From Gordionus sp. m RMFG-2023 (Eukaryota; Nematomorpha; Gordioida; Chordodea; Parachordodidae), in assembly GCF_954871325.1 (NCBI RefSeq), contig NC_088775.1:23165561-23229560 (forward strand): a stretch of 64,000 nt of DNA. Direction: 5' to 3'. The position numbers and the translations under genes were made by a program. Shown one piece after another: positions 45,195 through 57,720 of this stretch (position 1 is its first letter; every line of letters starts with the position of its first letter). The notes under the pieces were generated by a model. The model had not been told where the DNA came from. It saw only the letters and a list, made by a program, of their open reading frames with translations, and did not search any database.

Positions 45195-48100
45195 AGGAAG
45201 AAGAGAGAAGGAGCAAATCCCAGGAGCATATTTCATGCTTTAACTTTTAAAGTTCTTATTTTTTTTAACAAAAATTTTGAATATTTTTTTAGAATAATTT
45301 AGCCATTGTTTATTATCTAAGGATATTGCTACATTTTTAAATCTGCTCAATTCAATATATCAAAAAAAAATTATACAAGATAAAATTTTAATATTTGTTT
45401 ATTAGATTCTTTCTCGCCATTCTATTCCTTTCCAATAATTTTATTATCAGCTTGATATTGATGATGTCGTTTCTATCTGTTTTCAACTCCTAATTACGAT
45501 TCAAAAATTTCTTTAAGATTTTCTTACCCCTATCAATACTTATTAATATTCATTAGAGAATGAATTCTTAATTAACGAATTTCGATAAATAAGTTGTTTG
45601 TAATTTATAACATCCTCCCCAATTCAATTTTTTTAAAATTGTATATTACAACATACTATATAATTTATTTTAACTATATTATAAATTGAGAATTTGGGGA
45701 AAATTATAATAGTAAGCCATGCTAATTATGTTTTTCAGGGTACACAAACCCATTATTTTAAGTACATATGCGTATATATATATATATATTGATGCCCAAA
45801 TTAATTGGATTGTACATATATATTTTTAAATGAACTTAAAAAATTTAAAACACCATTTCTTCCATCCTAAGGGGCCAATGATTCTTAAAATAATCATTTT
45901 TTTAAAATAATTATAATATAACATTTAAAATAATTATAATATAACATTTAAAAAAATAATTATAATATAAAAATTCTTAAAATAATCATTTTTTAAAAAA
46001 ATAATTTTAAATAAAAATTCTTGAAACAATAAATTTTTTAATATAATTACAATATAAAGTGCTGTATAATAATATTTTTTTATACCCTATAAAAACTTAT
46101 ATAACTAGGATTCCTTTTTTAATACCTCTAATAATTTTATATGTCTACGAAGTAAAAAGAATTCCTCCATATAGTACTTTTTTAAAAAAAAAATTATATA
46201 TTACTGTACTAGTCAATCAAAATTTCTAGAAAAATATAACTTTAATAAAAATCTTACAAATTTTAATTTAAAAAATTCTTATATGCTCATAATATTTTCT
46301 TACCAAAATCATTATTTTTTCATAACCTTTTTTTTAAAAAATAGAAATTTATTGGCTTGTAGATATAATGTTAAATTTTAAACATAAATTATTATACAGT
46401 CAAAAGATCAATTTTCTTTTATAAGATATAATAATTCATTGCCAATGGTTTCGTCTTTTTTTCTAAAAAATTATTTATTTGTAAAATATATGATTATGTT
46501 AAAAATTTTATGTCAATTTGCCCAATTGTGCACCACTTACATATTACAATTAGAATGTTTCAAATTATATATCAAAATTAATATAGTTATATTTTTATAT
46601 ATTTTATAGATCACCAGTTCTTTCTGAATGAAAGTTATTATAAATTATATATACATTTAATTTTTTAAAATGCAAATTCAAAAATAATATTTAATGATTG
46701 TAATTTTAAATTATATGCAAATTGTTAATCCTCATTCATTCCATGAAATTCTAATATAAAATATTTTTAACTAGGGTGTGTTTCATAGATTTGGGTTAAG
46801 GTTAGATTTATAAAAAAAATCTAATGCATTCAACGTTCACCTTCAAAAGAGGAACAATCATTTAATTAGATATAAATAAATACCTTGAAATTAATATTTT
46901 TATTTGATACTACAATATAATAGAGTGAATAAAAAAAAATTTTCTAATATATTAAAACTTTTATCATATAATTTATTATTTATAAAATATCAAATTTATA
47001 GTATACGTGTTCAACAATTAAAATGTGAAACACTTGATAAAGACTTAAAGATAATAGCCATTAGATTATAATTTTAAAGAATTTACACTAAAAATAAACA
47101 CCTCAAGCACTGCGCTTGCCCTCTCACTGTTTCACAGAGAGCAAGACACTTTGATTCTCCTCAGGCAATAATATTTGGGATGCGATTACGATTAGGAATG
47201 GGTAAACTGTAATCAAATTTAAAATGTATGAGTTATTATAATAATATAGGAAAACAATTTCAACAAGTCTCACTCTTTGTGAAATAGAATGGGATTTTCT
47301 AAAGAATATTTAAAAATCATTGATTAATATTGTATTATCATTATTATTTTGGTACCTTTTATTTGGCCATTAACTAAAAAATATATCGTCACTTGAGAAT
47401 TCGATTATTTCATCTTCACTTTTTGTAATTTTACGGAAGCACAATTTTAATAATTAAGCTTCTATTGTTTTCAATAGGAACCTTAATCTTATATTGGCTA
47501 TAATTTAAATTATTTTATAAATATTTCAAATTTTTTTGCGTAAATAGAATAGTATAATTATAAATTGATTTGTCTAAAAAAGTTATTTTTGACAAAAAGT
47601 TGATATACAATAATCTAATTCTCAGGCGAAGATATCTGTAATATAAAATCAAATAGGTATGGGGCAAGCTGAAGTTAAGTTGGTGAATTATTTGTGGTTT
47701 TAATAAATTAATGGGTAAGTAGTGGAAATGAATTATTTATTTCCACATAATATATATTTGGGTTAATAATATAAAATACTTAAAATGTATGAGTTTTATG
47801 GGAAAACTATTTCATATTTTACTTTTTCTGAAATAGATTATCATTATTTTTGGCCATAATAAAAATTATATTTATAACATAATCAAATAGATATGGGGGG
47901 AATTTAATAAAGTTAAATTTTTTAAATAACTATTTATTTGTTTCATTTTTTTTCTCATTCTAGGGTATGATAAAAATTTTGTGTTTTAAATTTAAATGAG
48001 GTCGCATTTGCATTTTGGTAATGCTGTAAAATTAAATTTCTAAAAATTGCGAAAAAAAATATATATATTGAACTAGAGCTAATAAAAATTATGGGTGGGT

Positions 48101-48430
48101 ATTTTATTTATGAGAAAATATATATAGTGTATATATTTCATTTTGTGTTTAAATTATAATTATATATGACAATAGTATAATAAACACTTTATACCCTATT
48201 TTGTATTTGAAATATATTTTTTTTAATAAAGGGAATTTTGTGAGGTAGAGAAATTTATATAATGTAAAGTTATTAATTTGTTCTCGCAAAGCAACAATAA
48301 ATTTTAAGTTCTTAAGTTACTTTTTTACAAATTTAAGTTTATTACTTTCAAGATATATTATATTCCCTATTTAAAAGTTCTGCTATTATTTGAATATTTC
48401 ATTTAACATTCATTAAACATGATTATTGTC
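45195..48430. other. AT-rich sequence downstream of the carrier gene
   Basis: No coding frame was recognised. There is a TATATA microsatellite at 45773-45790 and a short repeat of TTAAAATAATTATAATATAA near 45900-45970. A GC-richer patch near 47100-47180 has no identifiable function. The 3' untranslated region of the carrier must start here, but its end could not be fixed. Confidence 0.45.
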
Positions 48431-48435
48431 AAATA

Positions 48436-48890
48436 GTGCCTATATTACTCTATGGAGGGGACATATGGGAAATAAACAAAAAATAGACGACTCAATCTTT
48501 TATCAATAATTGCCTACGAACAATAAAAGATATCTTTTATCCAAGAATCATCTCAAACTCAAATCTTTGGAAAAATTTAAATCATACGCAATAAACATAA
48601 CATTAAAGCCGATTTCAGTTCCTAGCCCACATAATAAGAAACTGATCATAATCAAGTACATGATGCCATAACATGGCTTTATACATACAAAGAGAAACAG
48701 TACTATGGTACTACAAAACTATACAGGATGTGATGAAATTAAATACCGATATGAAACAATTTATAAAATCAACTCCAAGATATCTATCAAAAAACTATTT
48801 CTCATCAAAGAGGTATTTCAAATGAAAACTCACAACCTAAAATTTTCGCTCAATCAAGAACAAAAAGTATTATTACCAATACATCTCTAG
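48436..48890 (+). pseudogene. LINE reverse-transcriptase C-terminal tail
   Basis: The plus strand reads VPILLYGGDIWEINKK, then after a frame change NCLRTIKDIFYPRIISNSNL followed by W. This matches the end of non-LTR reverse transcriptases (ALLYGxExW ... CLRRILxIxWxDxISNxELW). Further on, RFQFLAHIIR matches the RWxxxGHVLR block. At least two frame changes and several stops are present, and the catalytic core is absent. A 5'-truncated, long-dead insertion is the natural reading. Confidence 0.8.
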
Positions 48891-48899
48891 TAGATTTTA

Positions 48900-50017
48900 C
48901 TTGCCTAGACAAATTACTATAAAGATTTAGAATTCAATAGATGCGATTTATGTTCTTGATTTTCATACAATCAAATAGAGGAATCTTCTCAAAACCCATC
49001 TGTAATCAATTAGTACTGACACATTAAACTTAAAATTATCCACCACCACCCCCCCCCCACCCTTAAAGTAATTAAATTATGAGTTCTCAGGTATAGGCTC
49101 TTTTTTTAACCCGTTATTTTGATTAAGCCTATAGACGTTTAAGCAACATTTTTCGAAATATTGCCCGAACAAGTACATACGGCTTGCCCACAAACATGTG
49201 GCCTCTTATTTTTTACTTATACACCCAAATTAAATTAATTCCAATTTAGATGGAAATGAGGGAAACCTAGCATAGCTCTGTTGAACTTTCAACGCTAAGG
49301 GGCAAAAGCGCTATATATCACGATCACTATTGTCAAATTTAGTAAACATTTTTATATATTTTGTCCTTTACTATAAATTTATATATCATTCAATTTATAT
49401 TAATAACTTTGTTTTAAATCAATTTAACTAACGTGTAACATTATAAACTAACACCATGATAAATAATTTTTTGATATATATAACAAATTTCTATATTTAA
49501 TAGTGCAGTTTTAAAAATGTAGTTTTTAAATAATAAAAAATAAAATGCAGTTTTAGAAATCATTAAAATGAATCAATTTTTTCCCGTAGTATCGCCCGAG
49601 TTTGATTTATTAAATATGATTTTCTCTATATATAAAATTAATTGTTTAATGTTTTTTTTTAATATACCAGTCGCTATATTTTGAAATGTTTTACATAGAG
49701 TGTGCGTTGCAAAGTTGTTCATTTTCAGCAATCAAACTGGTATCATTAATTAGTGAAACATATCTTCGAAAAATTAATCATTATAAAAAGATACTACCTA
49801 AAAATTTGAAAACAAAATATAGTTGCATATTTTGGAAATCGTTTTTTTTATTTTAAATAAAAATAAATTTTTATCCTTATTCCTATCTTAAATTAATAAA
49901 TATAATTTATAATAGTTTACGTTCAATACTTTATACTTGGGTTTGTTAATAAATGTAAGTCAAAGAACAATTAAATTGGTAGATTGAAAATAAAATTAAA
50001 CATGAAATCTATATGTA
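48900..50017. other. AT-rich spacer, no gene seen
   Basis: It holds a short C tract (about 49041-49061) and scattered stops. No element ends or coding motifs were recognised until the target-site duplication at 50018. Confidence 0.5.
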
Positions 50018-50492
50018 ATAACCAGCAGGGGCGTCGCTAGCCTTTACAATCTCAGGGGGCTCAACTAGAAAAAATTTTATGGGGGGCGAAACCCCCATGC
50101 CCCTCAAAGGGCCGGGTAAAATTTTTTATATTGAATTATATTTCTTAAAATTTGCTAACTCAACAATTATTCTGAATATCAAATTTTGTCATTTATTATA
50201 TTATGTATACAAAATAAACTTGCATATAAATAATTAAACAGTATAAGATATTTCTAAAATACAGTATAAAATATTTTCGATTGCTGATATAAAAAAATTT
50301 TGCGTCTAAAGAATTACAAGTGATGAAAAAGGTTAATTAATTCATACGTATGCCTCAATTGATAATGGTTTTTAAATTCTTAACAACTTACATTGACAAA
50401 AGGTCATGAAACTAATATAATTCTCTGTTACCATTTTAGACAATGTTTTATAGAATGGAGGTAAACTGATAAAATATTCTCTTATATTTAGT

Positions 50493-52608
50493 CAGGGGCG
50501 GACTGGCGACGCTACGGCCTCGTGGGCATTTTTTTTATAGCGGCCTCATTTATATGGGGTCTTCTTCCCCATACTTCCATTTTGTGGGCCTTCGGCCCGC
50601 TTTTGCCCGGTCTTCGACCGGGTTCCCTTAAATGGCTTCTTATTTTTTGAAAATAAGTTCAAACTTTTTACATTTTTAGTAAAAAAAAGAATAGTATTAT
50701 ACAATAATCATATATTTTATTTAAAAAAAATGCACATTTAAAATCATATTCATTACCTATATAAAATAATATTCATCTAAAATATATATTTTATATTAGA
50801 TTTACAACGATATTGCACTATAAAATCAAATCACACATCACATGTTAAATATAAAAAAAAATGCATACTCAATATATTAAATCAATTAATTATAAATATA
50901 AAATTATTGCAGTCATATAATATTACAGAGAATAAAATTGGTGCCCTTTTATAAAATCAGGCACCGATCATATTGTAAATAATATTAATAAGATTCTAAT
51001 AAAAGAATAAAGAAAATATATAAATTTACGTTAATAAATCTCTCATTAACTTTGAACCTTTGCCCAAATATACAGGAATATCTTCTAGTTCAATCTATGC
51101 TAATAGTTCTCGTTCAACTTACATCATTAAAAACGCTTCTTATTTTTCTTAGTCAATATTAGCTCTCAGCTTATTTTTTAATTTACTAAATGCTTTTTCG
51201 CAATTAATCTGCTTAAATGATAAAGTTAAAATGTATTCATAAGCCAAAAATAAATTAGTGTCACTTGTATGCTTATTGTATCTTTTAAGATTTCATACAC
51301 GCATATTAAACACTTGGTATATTTATTATCACACTCTGATTTATTATCATATTGTAATATTCCATCTTCTTCATTTGACTCCTCACTTGTACATGCGATA
51401 TCATCGTCCGTTTCTTTTAATTCTGCTACCAAATCTTTGAATACACTGAATGAACATAATTCGTTATAAAATTTACCATTCAATATATATGTCAATTGTG
51501 CCAGTTTTTCGAAGGCTTTTTCAGAAATACCTTTACTATTTATTTCATCAAAATGTCTTGGATACAAATATAGCACATTCAAGATAAGCTCTGAATTCGC
51601 AGAAAGTAGTTCCGGATAGGACTAAATAGTTCGAACCTATAAAGGTCAATCGATTCTTGAGGACGTTCATCTTGACATTTGTCACTATATATTCTCTTCG
51701 CTCATCTTATTCGATCTTTTTACAGAGCATTTTTCAGATACTCTCCGAGAGCTATAAATATGAAAATGTTTCATTTAAATTAGCAGCCATTTTATTGCTT
51801 TTTTTTGAATCGATGATACAGAAGATTTAGCATCTTCTTTCATTTTCCATGCTGACAAAGTACCTAATTTTTTAGTTTGAAGATATGACAGTGGCCCCAT
51901 TATTTTAAAAATTTCCAAATATATTATAGCTGTACTTAGAGTCATAAATTTAGATAAATTATCTAGTTTTTATCTCAAATTATTTATTCTATTATAAATT
52001 GAAGTGCCTTTATCGTTATTGGGAGCAAGCTCTCTTTATATCCATCTAAGGGCTTTTTCACGTGCCCACCACCTTATCTCACCTATTTTTTAGCAGCCTT
52101 CTTAACTTATTTTGGCCAGATGAATTATTCTGTTTTACCCAAGCATCCATCCTTTTATCTGATTCACCGATCTAAATTTTATTTGATTTCAATGAATTAA
52201 GAACAAGAAATGTTGGCTATATTATTTCTACAATAAATCAATGTATAAAAATATAATATAATAAATGAACCAAAACTTAGCTTTCACTCTACTCAAACGG
52301 AAGCGTTTTTACTTCATTTGAAAAAAACAAAGAAAAGAACGTGGTAATGATGTGTAGCGTCAAGCGACGTTATTGATATATTATTTAAAATATAGTAAGA
52401 CATGACAATTCTCAAGGAATGTGATATTTAAATCATAGAGATATCATTAAAAATAAATAAATGATAAGAGAAAATAATGTGAACATAATAATTTTATTCT
52501 AATCGGGCTCTATTTTGATATTTTCCTCTGATCGGCCTCAAAGATCGGCATTTTCTCGTGGCCTCGTGGGCAAAATGCCCACCGGTTCTTATGGCCAGTC
52601 CGCCCCTG
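50493..52608 (-). mobile_element. hAT element, CAGGGGCGGACTGG ends, copy 2
   Basis: The ends match copy 1 (3608-5652) and the interior is nearly identical. Extra blocks next to the ends are present here: GGGCCTTCGGCCC and CCGGTCTTCGACCGG (about 50584-50626), and GATCGGCCTCAAAGATCGG near 52530. They are absent from copy 1. The flanks (tatttagt and gggtcaga) do not match, so the right flank has been replaced, probably by the arrival of W. Confidence 0.9.
51180..52110 (-). pseudogene. hAT transposase relic, copy 2
   Basis: It holds the same fragments as 4208-5250: ARxKALRW near 52070-52030, KKLGTLSAWKMKED near 51880-51840, and FYNELCSFSVFKDLVAELKE near 51475-51410. It shares stops with copy 1, so both descend from an already broken copy and were moved by an enzyme made elsewhere. 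The dimerisation tail is shorter here. Confidence 0.75.
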
Positions 52609-52754
52609 GGGTCAGACTTATACATTTGCTTAAAATAGAAAGATCTTTGAAGATCGTAAAATTTGAAGATCTTTTATTTTTAAAAAATTTTGAGCAGCTA
52701 TCAAAGATCTTGATCTTCATATTTTATAATGTTATAGTAAATTATTATTTTTTA

Positions 52755-53530
52755 AAGTAAATGGGTTAGTAAGCATGTTAAATTAAAATAAAAATTCAAT
52801 AAAGATGTACCGACAATTTTCATAATCGTTATTTTTTTAAAACTTTTTTTGACAATATATGGGTAAAAATTTATATTTAAAAAAAAATTTATATTAAAAT
52901 TTCAATGACGATGTAATGTAACACAGAAAAGTGACAATTTATAATCGTTATTTTAACTTATTTGATTTATTGTGTCGCAAATAGGTTAAAATTTATATTA
53001 TTAAGATGTAAAATAAAATTTCAATGAAGATGTACCATAGAAAAGTGACAACTGTCATAATCGTTTTTTTTTGAATTTTTTTAAAGCAAATGGGTAAAAA
53101 TAGATATTGTTAACATGTTACATTAAAATTTCAGTGAAGATGTACCACAGAAAAGTGGCAATTGTCATATTCGTTATTTTCGAACTTTTTTAAGACAAAT
53201 GGGTAATAATAGATATTGTTAACATGTTAAATTAAAATTTCAGTGAAGATGTACCACAGGAAAGTGATAATTGTCATAATCGTTATTTTTGAATTTTTTA
53301 AAGCAGATTGGGTAAAAATATATATTGTAAACAGGTTAAATTAAAATTTCAGTGAGGATGTACCACAGGAAAGTGACAATTCATAATCGTCATTTTTGAA
53401 CTTTTTTGTTTTTTGAGGATAATAGGTTAAAATTTATATTATTAAGATGTAAAATTAAAATTTCAATAAAAATGTACCATAGAAGAGTGACAATTGTCAT
53501 AATCGTTATTATATTTTTTGAACTTTTTAG
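52755..53530. repeat. Left array of W
   Basis: About six units of roughly 120 bp carry GTGACAATTGTCATAATCGT or decayed versions, with AAATGGGTAAAAATA and GAAGATGTACCA. They are more diverged than the units of elements 2 and 3. The inverted partner runs 55030-57720. Confidence 0.85.
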
Positions 53531-54099
53531 ATATAACATAGAAAACTTTGATTATTTCAAAATTATTAATATATATATACTGTTATCCAGGTTTATTGTC
53601 AGATAGGTGCTACCCCGTCTAATTTTAAAAATTAGCGTCCCTACTAAATTTTTTTAATAAAAAATATTTGTACAGCGTGTTTCCTAAATTTTTGATTTTA
53701 ATGGCTTTATTATTAGATTACAAAATATTAAAAACGATGCTTTTAACATCTATAATTTTAATTTTTAATATTAAGTAAAAGTCGTGCTTTTAATATTTAC
53801 AACGACATAAAATAGGAGGCCTTTCCGGGTAATATGCCATAGGTCAAATTTAAGTCAAATATTTTATATATATGGGTTGTTAAATTCTTTGTTTTTTTCA
53901 AAATAATAAACCAGATCCTACTCATTCAAATGGGTCGATTAAGTTTTTTTTATTCTGAAAATACTGTATATTTTTTAATTTTTTTCTATCAGCTCGAATC
54001 GCGAAATGCAGTTATAATTATGAATATTTATTATAAACTTAGGGAAATAGTTAAATATTAACATCGAAATAATTATCTTATATTCTATTTAGTATCTCT

Positions 54100-54545
54100 C
54101 CTTTTAAAATTCAACCCATACTTCTTTAAAAATATATCCTCCCTATATATTAAACTTTTACGCAAATTTCACACACCTCTTTTGTATCTCCCCTTTTAAA
54201 ATTCATCTCTTTAGTATTTCTTCTTTTAAAATTTAACCTATACTTAATTTATTCCAATATATTAATTTTTATTCAAATTTCAAACACCTCTTTTGTATCT
54301 CTCCTTTTAAAATTAATCTTAATATATTTAACTTTTACGTAATTTAAAACACCTCTTTTGTATCTCTCCTTTTAAAATTCATCTCTTTAGTATTTCTCCT
54401 TTTATAATTTAACCTATATTTTTTTAATTTATTCCAATATATTAATTTTTTATTCAAATTTCAAACACCTCTTGTATCTCTCCTTTTAAAATTAATCTTA
54501 ATATATTTAACTTTTACGCTAATTTCAAACACCTCTTTAATCTCC
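54100..54545. repeat. Central repeats of W
   Basis: About four copies of a motif CACCTCTTTTGTATCTCTCC, TTTTAAAATTCATC and ATTCAAATTTCAAACACC follow one another with irregular spacing. They sit at the turn of the W palindrome. Confidence 0.75.
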
Positions 54546-55029
54546 CTTTCAAAAATATAAAATATTTTCAGAATAAAAAAAACTAGATCGACTCAATTGA
54601 ATAAGTTAGGTCAGGTTTATTATTTCGTCAAAACCAAGAATTTGACTATCCATAAATATATTTAAAAAATCTGGACTCGTAATCTAAATTTGACCTATGC
54701 CTTATAGCTCGCAAAGACTTGCTATTTAATGTCGTTGTAAATTGTAAAAGCACGATTTTTGCTTAAATAACGCTCAGATTATAGGAGTTAGAAGCCCCAC
54801 TTTTAAATATTTTATAATCTAAAGCCATCAAAGATTTAAGAAACATGCTGAGCCAATATTTTTTATTAATAAAAAATTGGATTGGTGACGGTAATTTTTT
54901 AAAATTAGATGGGGTAGAACCGATCTGACAACAAACTTGGTTAACAATATATATTTTCAATAATTTTGAAATAATAAATAATTTTCAAAATATCTTTATT
55001 TTATCCTTGTTTAAATTTTAAAAAAGTAT

Positions 55030-57720
55030 AATAATATTACATATGACAATTGTCAGTTTTCTATGTTATATCTAAAAAAAAGTTCAAAAATTACGATTAT
55101 GACAATTGTCACTTTCCTATGGTACATCTTCACTGAAATTTTAATTTAACATGTTATCAATATTTATTTTTACCCATTTGCCTTAAAAAATTGAAAAAAT
55201 TTTAAAAATAACGATCATGACAATTGTCACTTTCTTGTAGTACATCATCACTGAAATTTTAATTTAACATGTTAACAATATCTATTTTTACCCATTTGTC
55301 TTAAAAAAAATTCAAAAAGTTTAAAAATAACGATTATGGCAATTGTCGCTTTCCTGTGGTACATCTTCACTGAAATTTTAATTTAACATATTAACAATAT
55401 CTATTTTTACCCATTTGTCTTAAAAAAGTTCAAAAATAACGATTATGACAATTGTCACTTTCTTGTAGTACATCATCAGTGAAATTTTAATTTAACATGT
55501 TAAAAATATCTATATTTTTACCCATTTGTTTTAAAAAAGTTCAAAAATAACGATTATAACAATTTTTACCTTCCTGTGGCACATCTCAGTGGCGTCGCTA
55601 GTGGAGGGGGGGCACAGGGGCTCGAGCCCCCTGAAAAATTTGAATAGCCCCCTGAAGCAAAAAAGATTTTTTTAATGGCTACTTAATATCCTCTTGAACT
55701 AAAAATAAATTTTTTTGATTGCCCACTGAATGGTTTCTTTTATAATTCCATTAAGTAATATATAGATATAATTAATTTTATTATTTAGAAATTAATAAGA
55801 CTATTTAAATTTTTATTAAATGAATATTATTTTAATTATTAGATTAGATTAATACATATAAATTATATTTTCACTATGTCAGCTTGCAATCAAAATCTGT
55901 ATTAAAAATATAATATCAATAACTCATTAAATATTAATTTAGCTTTAACAGTTGAAGTTTAATTGACTTATTATTAGAATTATTAGTTAACTCTAATTAA
56001 ATAAATATAATCATATATTATTTGAAAATTAACAAATTTAATATTGTAATTAGCCGAGTTCAAAATGACTAATCAACTGTATATATATTTTGAAATTTTA
56101 TTATCATACCTTAAAAATATTTTCAAGGTCTAAATAAGTTAGAGATTTCTTTATAAAATGTAGACATATAGTTTATAATCCTCTACTATATACAGTTGTT
56201 TATAAAATATTAGATATAATACCACTTTTATAGACGTATTTGACAGTTATATAATATATTACAGTTAATATTATAATAAATTTTACTAATAAATGGTTTT
56301 GATAATAAATATAATAACCAATTGCATTCAAGTATTTAACGCCATCTATTTATCTTTAAAATTAAACATTATATTATTCATCCTGCAATAAATAAATTTG
56401 ATATCTCTTCTCTTTTTTTACGTGTTTTTAGGAAAACTATTTTTTTCTTTTTCGAAAAACAGTCTTGAGTTAAATTTTTAATACAAGTATATTTTTGATA
56501 TTATTACAAACTACTATTATTTTAAGATAACCAAGGTGGTGCGACAATATATAAAATCTTAATTGTTTCGTCCTTATTTTATAGTTAGAAAATGTTTCAT
56601 TTTTAATATGGCATTGCCATGTAAATAACTCCAGCCTTCAATATATTTACATAATTATTTCTTCCAAAGATTTTTAATGTTTTTATTTTATCAATTTATC
56701 CAACATATTCTGATATTAGTTTCGTGGGTGTCATGGCTATTACTGCAAATTAACCAGCATCTATTATTTGTGTTGCTATGTAATTTAAGATTATTACTAT
56801 AACGGCTGAGAGCATATAATTGCATATTTTAGATAAACAATAATTGTCAACTGTGTAGTCGTTTATATACAATTTAAAATGGAAGATAATCTTTTAGAAA
56901 TTTGATATCTCACAATAATTTTCTCGATTACTTATCTAGCTTCCATAATGTCATCTGAGAGGAAGCTCTAACCACCATTTAGTTTTATGATTTGGATTGG
57001 TCGTTTATACTCTCTCCTACAAAAATTGTTGATTTGGTTTAGGCAGCCTATAAATCTTTCCTTATTAGTCCATTCTATAAAACATTGTCTTAAATGGTTA
57101 CAGAGAATTATACTAGTTTGATAACCTTTTGTCAATGTAAGTTGCTAAGAATTATATTATTGCATTATGTGATTTTTTATATGCCAGTTTATTTTGTATG
57201 CATAATATAATAAATGACAAAATATGAAAATCAGAATAATTGTTCAGAGTTAACAAATTTTAAAAAAGTATAATATATTAATATAATACCCGACCGAAGA
57301 CCCGTAATTTGGGAAATATGGGGGCGAAGCCCCCCATAAATTTTTTTTAGTTGAGCCCCTGAGATTGTGAAGGCTAGCGACGCCCCTGGTACATCCTCAC
57401 TGAAATTTTAATTTAACATGTTAACATTATCTATTTTTAAACAATAATGATTATGACAATTTTCACTTTTCTATGGTAGATCTTCATTGAAATTATATTT
57501 TTAGATCTTAATATAAATTTTAACCCATTTGCGACATAATAAATCAAATAAGTTAAAAAATAACGATTATGACTATTGTCACTTTTCTATGTTACATTTA
57601 CATTACATCTTCATTGAAATTTTCATATGAAATTTTTTAAAATATAAATTTTCAATATATGTCAAAAAAAGTTTTAAAAACATAACGAACATGAAAATTG
57701 TCGGTACATCTATATTGAAT
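55030..57720. repeat. Right array of W, split by element B2
   Basis: Units inverse to 52755-53530 run from 55030 to 55586 and resume at 57389-57720 after the B2 insertion. Typical motifs are ACGATTATGACAATTGTCAC, GGTACATCTTCACTG and AATTTAACATGTT. Confidence 0.87.
55587..57388 (-). mobile_element. Element B2, intact copy nested in W
   Basis: The left end CAGTGGCGTCGCTAG is matched by CTAGCGACGCCCCTG at the right. The flanks gcacatct (55579-55586) and gtacatcc (57389-57396) share 6 of 8 bases and continue the broken array unit. The 1.8-kb element is AT-rich with GGGGGC motifs near its ends. No transposase was recognised. Its orientation is opposite to B1. Confidence 0.85.
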
